Source: Ilyonectria destructans (lineage: Eukaryota; Ascomycota; Sordariomycetes; Hypocreales; Nectriaceae). Taken from it: a stretch of DNA of 64,000 bases. The position numbers were made by a program, and so were the translations under genes. The stretch lies in contig JAHEWK010000042.1 in assembly GCA_020740775.1 (NCBI GenBank), forward strand, positions 62,001-126,000, written 5' to 3'. This document shows, piece after piece, positions 11,250 through 21,620 of the stretch; the first letter of the stretch is position 1; each line of letters begins with the position of its first letter. The notes under the pieces were generated by a model. It was not told the origin of the DNA. It did not search any database and saw only the letters and a list, made by a program, of their open reading frames with translations.

Positions 11250-13248
11250 CCCATAATTCACTGTTGGCCACGCAAGTATGGGTCATGAGAAAAGGAGGTG
11301 GCCGGGAACACCTGGCCAACTGACACTCCGCGATTTCTCAGCAATCAAGCAACCTACCAACAAACTGACTTGGGATTTGGAAGCAGCGGCACCGAAAGTC
11401 TATTATACCAAATTCACATGGTCTTTTACCCTTTCCATCATGTCCTAAGTGGGAGAAAATGGGTGCCCAACAGTATATCCCGCTCATCGAGCCTCCTAGC
11501 GACCTACAGATCCTCGGCTCGGAACCCCTTGGCTTCCTACAACAATTCTACAACAATTTCAGCTATATCTGAACGCTCCTTACGTACATCCGAGAGCCAT
11601 TTCATTCAGAGACGTATCACACAGAGCCAATTGGAAAAAAACCCCGTGGCAGATGCCCATGATTGTCACGGGCCAGGGCCCATATCCTTGCGGCTGTGCC
11701 GCAAGACGGCTCGTGCGCGCCAGGGATGAGAAATCGTTCCACAGCTCAGGGGCATTTGGGAACTTCTTTCTTTCTTCTTCATCTTTGATGTAAAGAGCAT
11801 CCTGGACTAGATAGCTGGAATACAGTTACTAGAGGCCGTTCACACTGGGGCCCGGCATTCAAGGGCTGCTGCATGAATATCTCGGTGGCAATAGGTCTGT
11901 AGATGAGAGCGACAGCAATAGGCAGCGTAATCTATGACAATATACGGCCCGTTTGGCTTCGAGATGGTTGCCCTCAAGCCATCACCATCCAGTTGCTTTG
12001 TGACTGCGCCTTCAGAAGTTTCTAGTTAAATTACGCTACCGGACGTTTCTTGGCCGGATGGCTCCCGGTGTAACGGGCTAGGCCCTGCTGGACAAGGAAG
12101 TGCCTTGTCGGTCTGAGCACTGTTGCTCTGGTAACGACTTAGTCTATTTTGGTGAAGGATTTCTGTCCTTTTCTCTTTCTTTCCTTCTTCTTTCCTATAG
12201 CTGTAGTTTACACTATTAGAACCCTTCACAATTAGAACCCTCCACACCCGGTATAATGTAGCTGCACGAGTGCAATATTGGGCGGTGGCCACGTCATAGC
12301 TAAGCATCTGAGTATTGAGGGTTCAATCCCCCGCCCCAGACCATCCTCTCGGCCTTGTGTGAGAAGCGGAGGGGTTGTGTTGCTGCAAACCGGTGGATCT
12401 CATCCGACAACCCTGATCCGGCATTGGTGCTCCAGCTCCCGAGATACGACTTCTCGAATAATTCTACAACGCCCACGTCGAACTGTCGGAGCGAGAGCCA
12501 GTCGGTGCCAGTCACTTGCGTCATTACTAGTCCAAGTCGAGATTGCCATTGATGGAGGCGCCACCACCTTGTTTCAGACTGAGTGTTGAAGACTGTTAAG
12601 CACTTCTATGCTGACGAGGAGATCCGATATCCCCTCTCAATCGTCGGGCAACTAAGCTGGAAGACACTTAAAGCACTTGCACTTTGACCCTATAAGTTTG
12701 TGTGCAGCTGTAAATGCGCATAAACCAATAATATACGCCAATGTCTCATCCACTCTGCCAAGGCCAGCTAGTCATGAGTTAAAATGATTAGCTGTCAGCA
12801 GCTTGCATGACACTGCCACGCGTGGTGGAGTTATGTATTTCGGCTCTATTTGAGCCAATCGCCAGGGATTCATGATTCGATCAGGTACAATTAACCTTAG
12901 TCTAACGCCGGTATGTCCGGAGCCCTTGCTGTATTTTGCCATTCATCCCTTGACCTTGACAATGGAACGACCTAACTTCGATTCAACCGTCAATAATCAC
13001 ACATCTTGGCATGACGACGACTTCACGCCTGAGGGTATTGATCGACGCGCGGCCTCGGTCCTACAGAGCATGTCCTCTATTTTGCATGGTAACCATGACG
13101 TAGACAAAGAGAATCGCAGTAACTATAAGATTGCCGACATGCCGCCCGGTACAGCGACATTTCGCCAGGTTCACGACATCAGCTCTTACAAGTCAATCAC
13201 CTCTGTGTGTTCAGCCAATACCAACACCAACAGCACAGCACCATCAAG
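11250..13248. other. Intergenic, retroelement edge and hydrolase 5' region
   Basis: Sequence after the Copia fragment contains GGCCAACTG-type repeats that could be the start of a decayed LTR near 11,260-11,320, but no second LTR exists to compare. A box-B-like GGTTCAATCCCC lies near 12,320 without a foldable tRNA. A short frame at 12,872-13,285 overlaps the hydrolase start and resembles nothing I recognise. The GTCAGCAGCTTGCAT motif near 12,795 is related to the dispersed GCTAATGCA family. Confidence 0.4.
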
Positions 13249-14283
13249 ATGTTTGGAGGCCGCACTGTCGCCCTCGGCGTCATGACGCTCGTGAACGCCA
13301 TGGCCACCACGGCCCAGAATCTGTCGTTCGGAGCCGACAACTTCTACCGTAGCGAGAGCGTCCAGATCCAGCCCATCACGTTCCCGACCCAGTACCGCAC
13401 CAAGGTCACGGGCAACCTCTTCTACCCGCGCAACCTGAGCCGCAGCGTCGAGATCCCCGCCATCGTCGTCGGCCACCCCATGGGCGCCGTCAAGGAGCAG
13501 AGCGCCAACCTTTACGCCACCAAGCTCGCCGAGCAGGGCTTCGTCACCGTCTCCATCGACCTCCCCCACTGGGGCGGCAGCGACGGCGAGCCTCGCAACG
13601 CCGTTTCGGCCGAATACTACGCAGAGGCATTCAGCGCCGCCGTCGACTACCTCGGCCTCCAGGACTTTGTCGACCGCGAGCGCATCGGTGGTGTTGGTAT
13701 CTGCGGCAGCGGCTCTTTCATCATCAGCGCCGCAAAGATCGACCCCCGTCTCAAGGCCATTGCCACTGCTAGCATGTACGACATGGGCGCCGTCACCCGC
13801 AACGGCCTCCGAAGGTCGCAGACCCTGGCCCAGCGCAAGGAGCTCATCGACGCCGCCGTCGCCCAGCGCTGGAACGAGTCCGAGGGCGCAGAGCCTGAGT
13901 TGATCGGCGGCACCGTGGACAGGCGCGAGGACGCTACGGATGCTATTCAGCAAGAGTTCTACGACTTTTACCGCACTACCCGCGGTGAGGTTACACCCCC
14001 CGGTGCTCTGCCTAACACCACGACTCACCCGACGCGCTCGAGCCAAGTCAAGTTCCTCAACTTCTACCCCTTCAACGACATCGACACCATCTCGCCCCGT
14101 CCCCTGCTCTTCATCTCCGGTGACCAGGCTCACTCGCGCGAGTTCAGCCAGGATGCCTACAGGCGTGCTGCTGAGCCCAAGGAGCTGATCTGGGTCCCTG
14201 GTGCTGGCCACGTCGATCTCTACGACCGTGTGGAGCTCATTCCCTTTGACAGACTTACCCGCTTCTTCAAGCGAAACCTGTAA
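13249..14283 (+). CDS. Secreted alpha/beta-hydrolase (dienelactone hydrolase/YcjY-like)
   Basis: A single-exon gene encoding 344 aa. I chose the ATG at 13,249 because it gives a signal-peptide-like N-terminus (MFGGRTVALGVMTLVNAMATT). The frame upstream lacks ATG. The fold is shown by the GHPMG oxyanion region (about residue 75), a nucleophile elbow GVGICGSGS with Cys near 152, an acid residue in FISGDQ near 292 and a His in GAGHVDLYD near 321. A Cys nucleophile followed by GSG is typical of DLH/YcjY-type enzymes rather than Ser lipases. Substrates are likely small esters, lactones or thioesters and are not known. The gene is GC-rich and intact among decayed transposons, which suggests it is under selection. 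Other members of this family sit in secondary-metabolite clusters, but no such partners are seen here. Confidence 0.85.
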   Translation: MFGGRTVALGVMTLVNAMATTAQNLSFGADNFYRSESVQIQPITFPTQYRTKVTGNLFYPRNLSRSVEIPAIVVGHPMGAVKEQSANLYATKLAEQGFVTVSIDLPHWGGSDGEPRNAVSAEYYAEAFSAAVDYLGLQDFVDRERIGGVGICGSGSFIISAAKIDPRLKAIATASMYDMGAVTRNGLRRSQTLAQRKELIDAAVAQRWNESEGAEPELIGGTVDRREDATDAIQQEFYDFYRTTRGEVTPPGALPNTTTHPTRSSQVKFLNFYPFNDIDTISPRPLLFISGDQAHSREFSQDAYRRAAEPKELIWVPGAGHVDLYDRVELIPFDRLTRFFKRNL

Positions 14284-14528
14284 AATGGCCATGTGAGGTG
14301 CGCTTGGCAACAGAAGCTTCTCTGATCACGGATAGGCTTTGTGGCTTCCGGGGGCGCTGGTTTCAATAGCATATAACCTTGCATTAGCGTATTATTCTTC
14401 TCCTGTTGATTATTACCTTGGGATACCTTTTATTTAGACTTATATATAACGTACATGATAAGCATGTGCACCAAAAATCCCTCAATCTCTCCTCTCCCAT
14501 CTGATCAATTGTTTCTCAACCACAAAAC

Positions 14529-15300
14529 ATGTCACAGTCAAATAAAGAGGCAAATATCCTTCTTGCCCTTCTTGCCCTTCAAAATAACCCATCATTAAGT
14601 CTTCGACGAGCCGCAAGGATCTATGACGTTGATTACTATGCCCTACGTCGCCGACAGAATGGCATTCATTCTCGAGGCGATTTTATCCCTAAATCACGCA
14701 AACTATCTGATTTAGAGGAACAGATTATTATTCAGTTCATTCTCGACCTAGATTCGCGAGGATTTCCCCCGCGAATTCGTAGTGTAGAAGAAATGGCCAA
14801 CCGACCGCTCGCTGATCGCAACACGTCACCCGTCGGCAAGCACTGGGCTTCCAACTTTGTCAAGCGACACCCAGAGCTAAAGACGTGTTTTTTTCTCGCA
14901 AATACGACTATCAGAGGGCTAAATGCGAAGAGCCAACTATTATTCGCGATTGGTTTACCCTCGTGGCGAACACAATCGCGAAATATGATATTACCCTTGC
15001 TGATATCTATAACTTTGACGAGACTGGCTTTATGATGGGCCTGATTGCAAGCGGAATGGTTGTCACAGGCGCAGAAAGACATGGAAACCCGAAATCAATC
15101 CAGCCTGGAAACCGGGAATGGGTTACAGTCATCCAGGCTATTAATGCGGGCACTGCAAGCTGAACTAGAAGCCTTGATGCACCGCGTCATGCTATATCAC
15201 GGGCCAGATGGGATCAACTCAAGAGGTAATGCCACTGTATTGCAAGAATACTACGATGGAGAGGAAAGAGAGAAAGCGGGCAGGCGCGTAGACGCGTAGA
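14529..15300 (+). pseudogene. Broken Fot/pogo-type (DDE_1, CENP-B-like) transposase
   Basis: The first frame (MSQSNKEANILLALLALQNN) holds the psq-type HTH (SLRRAARIYDVDYYALRRR) and the second, CENP-B-like HTH region (GKHWASNFVKRHPELK). The frame is lost at a run of seven T near 14,888 and resumes one frame over with SRKYDYQRAKCEEP...YNFDETGFMMG (catalytic Asp) and VVTGAERHGNPKSIQ. The rest of the DDE domain is missing. A short C-terminal-like stretch (ALQAELEALMHRV) follows near 15,155, suggesting an internal deletion before the LINE sequence begins at about 15,305. It is not functional. Confidence 0.88.
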
Positions 15301-15307
15301 CGCGTAT

Positions 15308-16875
15308 GATAGTAGTAGTAGATTTATTACGCCCGGGAGAACGGATCTCATAGGGCCATGGAATACGCTATGCTATTTACATTTCTGCCACTTCAATCCT
15401 GACCACAAAGTAAAGCCCCACTTTCTCTCCCTGAATCGCTTTCTTTTGGCCTCGCTTGACTCTCTCTGACAGGCCTGCTTGAAGGCCAATTTCTCCAAGT
15501 GTTCAGCATCCTATCCTCAGCAGCTGAAGCATGGTCTGTCAAAATGAGGCTGCATTGTGTTAGTATTGTGTCAATGTTTCCTAGTTCCGGTTGTTAGTAC
15601 CGTATCTACTTGGTAAATTCGGGCACTTAGCGTCTCCATTTTAAGCGCACATTTCCACTATTAACCGCAAAAACGTCACAATCTCCTAATATAATTGGCC
15701 ATCTGTGCTTTTATGGGGCACGCTATGTGCCCGAATTTACTGAGTTGTTACGGTATGTCCCATTCTCCTACTTCACTCCCAGTCTTCCCGTCTTCATCGC
15801 AAATTTGATCGTTGCTCGCATCTCCTGTAGGTTAGGTGACCACTTCGGTCCGTCCAATGCCGACTTTCCTCCCAAATAGAACGACAGGTTTCCCATCTCG
15901 CTTTGCCCGATTTGTCTTATGCCTTCGCGTTGTGCATCCCACTTGGTGCATCGAAAGAGAAAATGTTCCATTGTCTCGACTGCCCGTCCACAGTCGCACA
16001 ACTCTGATTCCACCGCGCCGATCCTCGACAGGTAGCTGTTGATCCTCGCCATTCCCGTGCGTAGCTGTGAAAGCGTGTCTGCTTCGCGCCTCTTCAGTCC
16101 GTCGTATAGCACCTTTGTGTGTTTGCCTGGTAGCGCTTTGTCAACCCTCTTGGAGAAGCCGCCCACTCTGTCCGGTAGTGTCTGGTGCTGTTGTAGCTGC
16201 TTTCTCGCCAGTCTTATCCGCGTCGATCGAGCTTGGTACGGCTGTGTCTCTGGCGTGCGCCCCGATTCAGTTGCTCTCTGGGCCTGTCTCTTCGCCTTGG
16301 GCCCCAAGGGGAACGCATCATCCCGAGAGGGTACCCAAATCATCTTGACCCTGTTGTTGCCTTTTCTTAGCCGTCGGATGTGGTTGTAGATTTTCTCGGA
16401 TGACGCACTGTCCCGATTGTTGTCGTGGTCGCGCGATCGCCTTCAGTGCTGACTGGCCGCTTGACAGTATGGTAAGCCTTCGGTCCCGTAATCCGTCAGG
16501 CATGCATCGCAATGCCATCGCTATCGCCCCCAGCTCGGCTGTGTAGGGGTTCTGGTCGTCTCGCGAGCCGAGAGTGACCGAGTACCTGGCCACGACCCTA
16601 TTCTCTTGCCCTGCTGCTTTGTGGCTGATGATGCCTCCCATGCCCGCCATTCCTCCTCTGTCGGAAGCGCTGGTCGTGATAGTAATGTCTTCGACACTGT
16701 TGGCTGCCGCTATCGCCACCTTCCGATCTACCTCACACACCAGCGACACGTGGGGGTGCAACGGCGGTGCTGCATAGGCTTCAATTGTCTCCATCCGCCC
16801 GATTCCGTTCTTGCCGTGGGTCAGCGCCAATCTCTTCATCGGCGAGATGTACCGTTGGTGGGTACTGCATGGGTA
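15308..16875 (-). pseudogene. 5'-truncated Tad-like LINE (RNase H and C-terminal part)
   Basis: On the minus strand, 16,839-16,318 encodes an RNase H-like domain (TTSASDRGGMAGMGG, YTAELGAIAMALR, LTILSSGQSALKAIARPRQQ). An overlapping shifted frame, 16,343-15,768, encodes the C-terminal region with a Cys/His cluster (LCDCGRAVETMEHFLFRCTKW) and the conserved FYLGGKS segment. The two frames must have been one, so there is a frameshift near 16,330. The 3' end shows CCCGGGCGTAATAAAT followed by (CTA)n at about 15,311-15,320. The reverse transcriptase and ORF1 are absent. Confidence 0.87.
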
Positions 16876-16879
16876 ACCC

Positions 16880-17095
16880 TTATTGTTTCAACACTCCTTG
16901 CCTAGCCGACCGGGATCTTTGCCCACGACCTCATCAGCGCCCCAGAGCTTTGACGACTGCAGCTTCTGGCTGCTTGAACCCCCTTGGGCTCCTTGCCCTT
17001 CCGACCTCATCGGCGCCCTGATGGGCCTAGCCGACCTTCGGGCTCCCTGCCTAGCCGGCCTCATCAACACCCTCGGGCCCTGATGAACCCCGTCC
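16880..17095. repeat. GC-rich short direct repeats
   Basis: Imperfect repeats of a CTTGCCTAGCCGACC / CTCATCGGCGCCC theme occur three times (about 16,903, 16,990 and 17,045). They directly abut the 5' edge of the truncated LINE. No coding meaning is apparent. Confidence 0.5.
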
Positions 17096-17439
17096 TTTCT
17101 CGAGAGCTAGGTTTGAAGAATGCTTCGGTGCATCTGATCTCAGTAGCCAGGATCAGTCTTCTTACCGTACGACTCTAAATACGCTCTTTCTAAGAGCCCG
17201 ACTTGGATTTTTCGCAGTTCCCTTTCAAAGGCTGTGTGAGCGCCTCAGCCTAATACGGCTGCGCGAGGAATCCCGCTGACGGGCACCTTGCTTGAAGAAT
17301 GTGGCCTTGCGACTGTGAATTGCGAGATGAGAAATAGGATTGGATAGAAGCAGATTTGGAGGCATAGATGCGGCAAGCGTATCCTTCGGGGTGCATTCCG
17401 GTATGTCATATACCTTATTTTAGACCTAGATACCTACCT

Positions 17440-17530
17440 TCTTAGCCGAGCGCGTAATTCTGCCCCTAGTTGGGATGGGCAGGACTTCTGAGCCTTTATG
17501 ACGATAGTAAAACAAACAAACAAACAAAGT
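17440..17530 (+). mobile_element. Probable LINE 3' tail with (AAAC)n
   Basis: CTTTATGACGATAGTAAAACAAACAAACAAACAAAG resembles the end of a non-LTR element with a short-tandem tail. No coding part was recognised upstream. The following 440 bp up to the transporter gene hold nothing identifiable. Confidence 0.4.
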
Positions 17531-17971
17531 GAATGCGTCTATCGTTCTAAAAGTATCTTGTTACGTACGCGAACGTTCCTTTTCTTTTGGAACATGACAT
17601 GTCGAGAATAAAACTTCCTGCTGTGGAGATTGAGAGGTAGCAGGTGCTCCCTTAGTTAGATCGGTTTGTGAGAGCGGATGATGATGGTTGAACATATGCT
17701 GGAAGATTCTCGTTCATTTCGCTGCTCTATGTCGCACGCTGCGCCTCATCACTGTTGAAGGCTCAACAGGAATGAATGCGCATACAGGGGCGACTGATTG
17801 TCGAGCATGGAGAACTGCAAGCAACACTTTCTACATCTCACCGACAGCCAGATTTTGTTAATCGCAATTGTATATAAATCCCTCGGGAACCACTGTGACT
17901 CTCATGGCAGCTAGCTCCCAGAAACATGAATTCGAGAACCATTGTTAACATAAAAGTTAATCGTGGCTGTC

Positions 17972-19747
17972 TTAAGCCATTGACGGCTTTTTCGGAGCTT
18001 CATCGCGTCCCAACGGTGCAGCATCTAGAATGTCCTCGTCATTTGCAGCGAAGGCTTTATCCCCAAACGCCAGCGCAATCTCCTCAAGCGTATGGTTTGC
18101 AGTCTCGACGTAGTAGAATTTGGCCAAAGCAACTGAAATCAGACAGAAACCAGCAATGATGACATAGTAGTAGCCACCAATGCCATTGAACGCGTCCGGG
18201 GCCGACATGCCGATTGCAAAATTGAAAAGCCAGTTTGAGCAAGTCGCCAGTGCCATGCCCTTGCTTCGGGCACGCAGAGGAAAGACCTCGGCGGGGAGCA
18301 GCCAGGGAATTGGTCCCCATGTGAAGCCATAGATGGCGTTGTAGATAACTACGAAAGCGTAGATGCCATGGGCGCGCACATTGGCGTTCGAAATGTTGGC
18401 TTCGGTGAATGCGCAGACGATGCACAGGGCTATGGCCATGAGGATGCCTAGTGATTTTTTGTCAGTCCAGTCCCTCAGAGCCAAGTCACTGTTTTGTCCA
18501 AGCCTCGGAAGCAGCAATCGTAAACGTACCACCAAGGATCAAGAGTGGACGTCGTCCCCATTTGTCGGCCAGCCACCAGGTGAGAATCGTAGCGGAGACG
18601 TATGGGATTGAGTTGGCAGCCGTGTAAAGAAGGGACTTCTCAACACTGAGACCCGCCTTGGCGAGCGTCGTGGGCAGATAAAAGGAAATGACGTTGATTC
18701 CGTTGAGTTGGGCAAACATTTGTGCAGTCATGCCAATTATTGTGCGCTTGCGGTAACGCGTGAACATCTCCCGCCATGTCGACTGACCGAGGGCGGCCTC
18801 GTAACGAACAGCCTCGTTAATCTCCAGCATGACCTGTTGGACATGGTCTGCTTGGGTATTGCCGTCAGGGGTGTGCAGGTCGGCAACCGTCTGCAGACAC
18901 TCGTTGGCGAAGCCGTTGCGGGCAAGCCAGCGTGGCGTCTCCGGGAGGAAGAAGGACATGGCAACAAGGATAAAGGCTAGACCCATCTGGATGAAATAGG
19001 GTCCTTGCCAGGACTCGCTCTTGGGGATCAGGTAGTAGAAACCGAGGTCGACCCAAGTCGAGAGGGCATAACCACCAATCAGGAACGTGTATTCGACGCC
19101 AACCATGAGCCCACGGCGATGCGGTGCGGCAATCTCGGTCTGGATGACTGGGACGGTCATGGAGAGGAAGCCTACACCCACGCCCTGGAGGGTGCGGCGA
19201 TGACGAAAGTCTTGAAGTCCGGGGCAAACGCCTGGATAAAGGCCGTCGCCAAGTAGATGAAACCACCCAGGCGGACGCACCTCTTTCTGCCAATCATGTC
19301 GCCGAGAGAACCCGCCAACAGGGAGCCGACGGCCGCCGAGACTTGCAGACATGCCACGAGGATGCCTGTCATATTTGGGTCGATGCCCTCGCTAGTCCCG
19401 TCGGCTCCACCGTAGTCGCTGAAGAACTTGGAGATGAATATGGGATTGACTAGGAGACCCGAGACGATACCTGTGTTGGGCGTTAGTAGACGCATGAATG
19501 ATGCATGCCGTGGGAAGCAATGATGAAGGGATTGATTACCCTGGTCATAACCAAACAAGGCGTCACCCAAGCTTCCGAATGCGCACGTCATCCAAAGGAG
19601 AGGCTTTCCCCTGAAGAAATAGCGAGCATGGATGCTCTTTGGCTTGAGCTTGGATTCGAGCCATGAGACCTCAACCACGGGAGGGTTCTCGCTGTTGGCA
19701 GGAGTCGGCGCCGTCTCCATGAGGGTTGGTGGTGGTGGCTTTTCCAT
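17972..19747 (-). CDS. MFS sugar-porter family transporter, apparently frameshifted
   Basis: Exons are 19,747-19,540, 19,470-18,530 and 18,447-17,972. The introns (donors GTAATC and GTACGT, acceptors CACAG and CTAG, a CTAAC branch in the first) join cleanly. The product would be about 542 aa with 12 membrane helices and sugar-porter signatures: FGYDQG, GDMIGRKR, PETPRWL, QLNGINVISFY, DKWGRRPLL, and WGPIPWLLPAEVFPLRAR. Near 19,195-19,210 the frame breaks: the product leaves frame after FKTFVIA and resumes at RTLQGVGVGFLSMTVP, where relatives read AGR. A loss of 4 nt (or 1 nt) explains it. No splice site can repair it. The gene is therefore a recent pseudogene or contains a sequence error. The likely substrate is a hexose, pentose or sugar acid. 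Confidence 0.85.
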
Positions 19748-19847
19748 GATCGCGACTGACTCGGTGGATTCAAGGTCTCAATGTGCCTAATGATTGAAGA
19801 TGAGAGTGATGGTGTTTTACTCCGCAAAGAAGTCTGGAGCCCCGGAT

Positions 19848-19854
19848 TATATAG
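19848..19854 (-). promoter_or_regulatory. TATA box of the transporter gene
   Basis: TATATAA on the minus strand, about 100 bp upstream of the transporter ATG at 19,747. Confidence 0.5.
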
Positions 19855-20115
19855 TTTGAAGAATACAATTGGAAAGTCGAATCTGAGCCGTCATCAATGC
19901 CGTTACCCCGAGGGGACCCCAAGAAATCTCGAGGGGAACCCTGTCGTCACGAAAAAGCTAACTTGATGGTTGCACTAGGTAGTCTACTGGTTCCATACCT
20001 CCCTCAGCTGCGGTTCTGCCCGTTGACGCCGCATCTCGGTGACATGGTCATCCAAGGTTAGAGGAACAAGTGGGGAGGCGCGAAGGCGGGCCTAGTATGG
20101 AGAAGAGTCAGTTAG

Positions 20116-20154
20116 TACGGAAGGCCATAAGGGGCAGTGTACCAAAACCCCAAA
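20116..20154 (+). repeat. Left terminal inverted repeat of the three-gene transposon
   Basis: A perfect 39-bp match to the reverse complement of 24,599-24,637, preceded by GTTAG at 20,111-20,115. Confidence 0.95.
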
Positions 20155-20453
20155 CTTTCAATCTTTCCATTACTAGGCTAACGCCAATGTCGCTTTATCC
20201 TCCTGTTTAATTACAATTAAGCCCGCATTCTGCCGTAAAGGCAAAAACCCTTCTATGGGGGGAGATGTTCTTAGCCTAACTTAGTAAAGTGCTGCTAAAG
20301 GGACTAGAGTCCGTACGCTGCAGTACGGTAAGATTTGGCTGCGTTTTGTGTGCCCTAATTTAGCAAGGGGTTGCTGAGGTATTTAATCCGTACGTTGAAG
20401 CACGGCACAATTGGGAAGCGAATTGCTCTCTTATCCTTCTCTTGCCTCGTATA

Positions 20454-21593
20454 ATGGATATACCTTTATCGTCTCCCACGGAGTATTGTCCACAAGATCG
20501 CACCCGTCATGTGGAAATACGTACGAAGTTCCCTCGAGCCATTTATTGCCCGCATTGCGCTCAACGACTCCCTACGGTCTCGTCTAGTACCTCCTTTACC
20601 CCTATTTCTATCGATCTCACAGCCGATTCACCCTCATCTAAGACGAATATTACGGCACAGAATACCTACTCACGAGGCAATGCTATGACGATTCCTTCTC
20701 AACGAACACGGCCGAGGCCTGATACCTACCAGAACGCCATGGTTCAAGCCGTACAGAACCGTCAGAACAGCATCGCAGGCACACAGGGGCATAAAGACCC
20801 AATAGTTGTCGAATTGCACGCCATGTTCTGGTTGTGCGATGGCTATTATGACAATATCATCGACGGTATCGAGACCGAAGTATATGATAAGGTGCCAAAG
20901 CTAGTTGGTAAGCGTACGGGAAATATTGAAATTGTTATGGGGCGAAGATTCCAATCCCATAGCTCGATGATACACTTCATCGTTGAGCAATGTGACCCAA
21001 GATTCGCGGTCAAGGACTGGAAGGTCGTTCATTCCGTGTCAACCGTTGGGGTTACATCTGGCCCCGTAGAGTTCGCTGATGCTGCGTATTCTACAACCAC
21101 GCTTGCGGATCTCTTTCGTGTGGCAAATATCACAATTGCTGCAAAGCGTGATACAGTCAATTTGAACTTTTGCTTCTTCAACGCGAGGCCTCGACCTGAA
21201 AACGAGTCACCAATGCCGTTACGGGCCGTACGGGGTCGCAAGCGAGCGATTGATCGCCTGCCCTCCGATTTAGAGTCAGAAAGACTACCGCCGAACCCTG
21301 CCAAACGCAAAACTACACGTACGATTAAATCAGAGCCCGGATCGACTATTAAGGAGGAATCAAAGGCGCCGAAGCTATCCGTTATAGCGTTGAAGGAGGA
21401 AGCTCCAAGCCCTGTGAAGACTGAGGATCAGGTTGAGGTTCAGGCTGACGATAGCGGGGATTCGGCTACTAACGACACCGCATTGAGTGATCCTTTTGTG
21501 AGTGATACTGACCAGTCAGCTATCCACGTTGCTTCACCAGAGAGGAAGCTTCCTGTTCGCATTGGGAGGGGAAAGAAGAAGAATTGGGATTAG
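20454..21593 (+). CDS. Transposon gene A: unrecognised nuclear-type protein with SUMO-like motifs
   Basis: 379 aa from the first ATG (MDIPLSSPTEY), no introns. A short N-terminal part carries a CxxC pair (IYCPHC). A central region of about residues 120-250 (FWLCDGYYDNIIDGIETEVY ... LNFCFFNARPRP) looks globular and mixed alpha/beta. The C-terminal part is basic then acidic, with nuclear-localisation-like GRKRAIDR and PAKRKTTR and four consecutive psi-K-x-E motifs (IKSE, IKEE, LKEE, VKTE), the consensus for SUMO attachment. I do not recognise the family. It converges on gene B, with 27 bp between the stop codons. Being kept intact inside the element suggests a role in transposition or regulation, but that is inference. 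Confidence 0.75.
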   Translation: MDIPLSSPTEYCPQDRTRHVEIRTKFPRAIYCPHCAQRLPTVSSSTSFTPISIDLTADSPSSKTNITAQNTYSRGNAMTIPSQRTRPRPDTYQNAMVQAVQNRQNSIAGTQGHKDPIVVELHAMFWLCDGYYDNIIDGIETEVYDKVPKLVGKRTGNIEIVMGRRFQSHSSMIHFIVEQCDPRFAVKDWKVVHSVSTVGVTSGPVEFADAAYSTTTLADLFRVANITIAAKRDTVNLNFCFFNARPRPENESPMPLRAVRGRKRAIDRLPSDLESERLPPNPAKRKTTRTIKSEPGSTIKEESKAPKLSVIALKEEAPSPVKTEDQVEVQADDSGDSATNDTALSDPFVSDTDQSAIHVASPERKLPVRIGRGKKKNWD

Positions 21594-21620
21594 TTCGAGT
21601 GAAAATTGCATTTATTGTAT

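Noticed and set aside
12250..12330. tRNA-like GGTTCAATCCCC with GGGCGG/CCGCCC ends
   Set aside because: The span between the complementary ends is about 60 nt and no D arm or anticodon arm can be drawn, so it is not called a tRNA gene.
12872..13285. 137-residue plus-strand frame before the hydrolase
   Set aside because: It overlaps the hydrolase start in another frame and has no recognisable motif. It is probably 5'-leader sequence.
13186..14310. 374-residue minus-strand frame
   Set aside because: It is the antisense shadow of the GC-rich hydrolase gene, with Val/Gly/Ala/Asp/Glu-biased composition.
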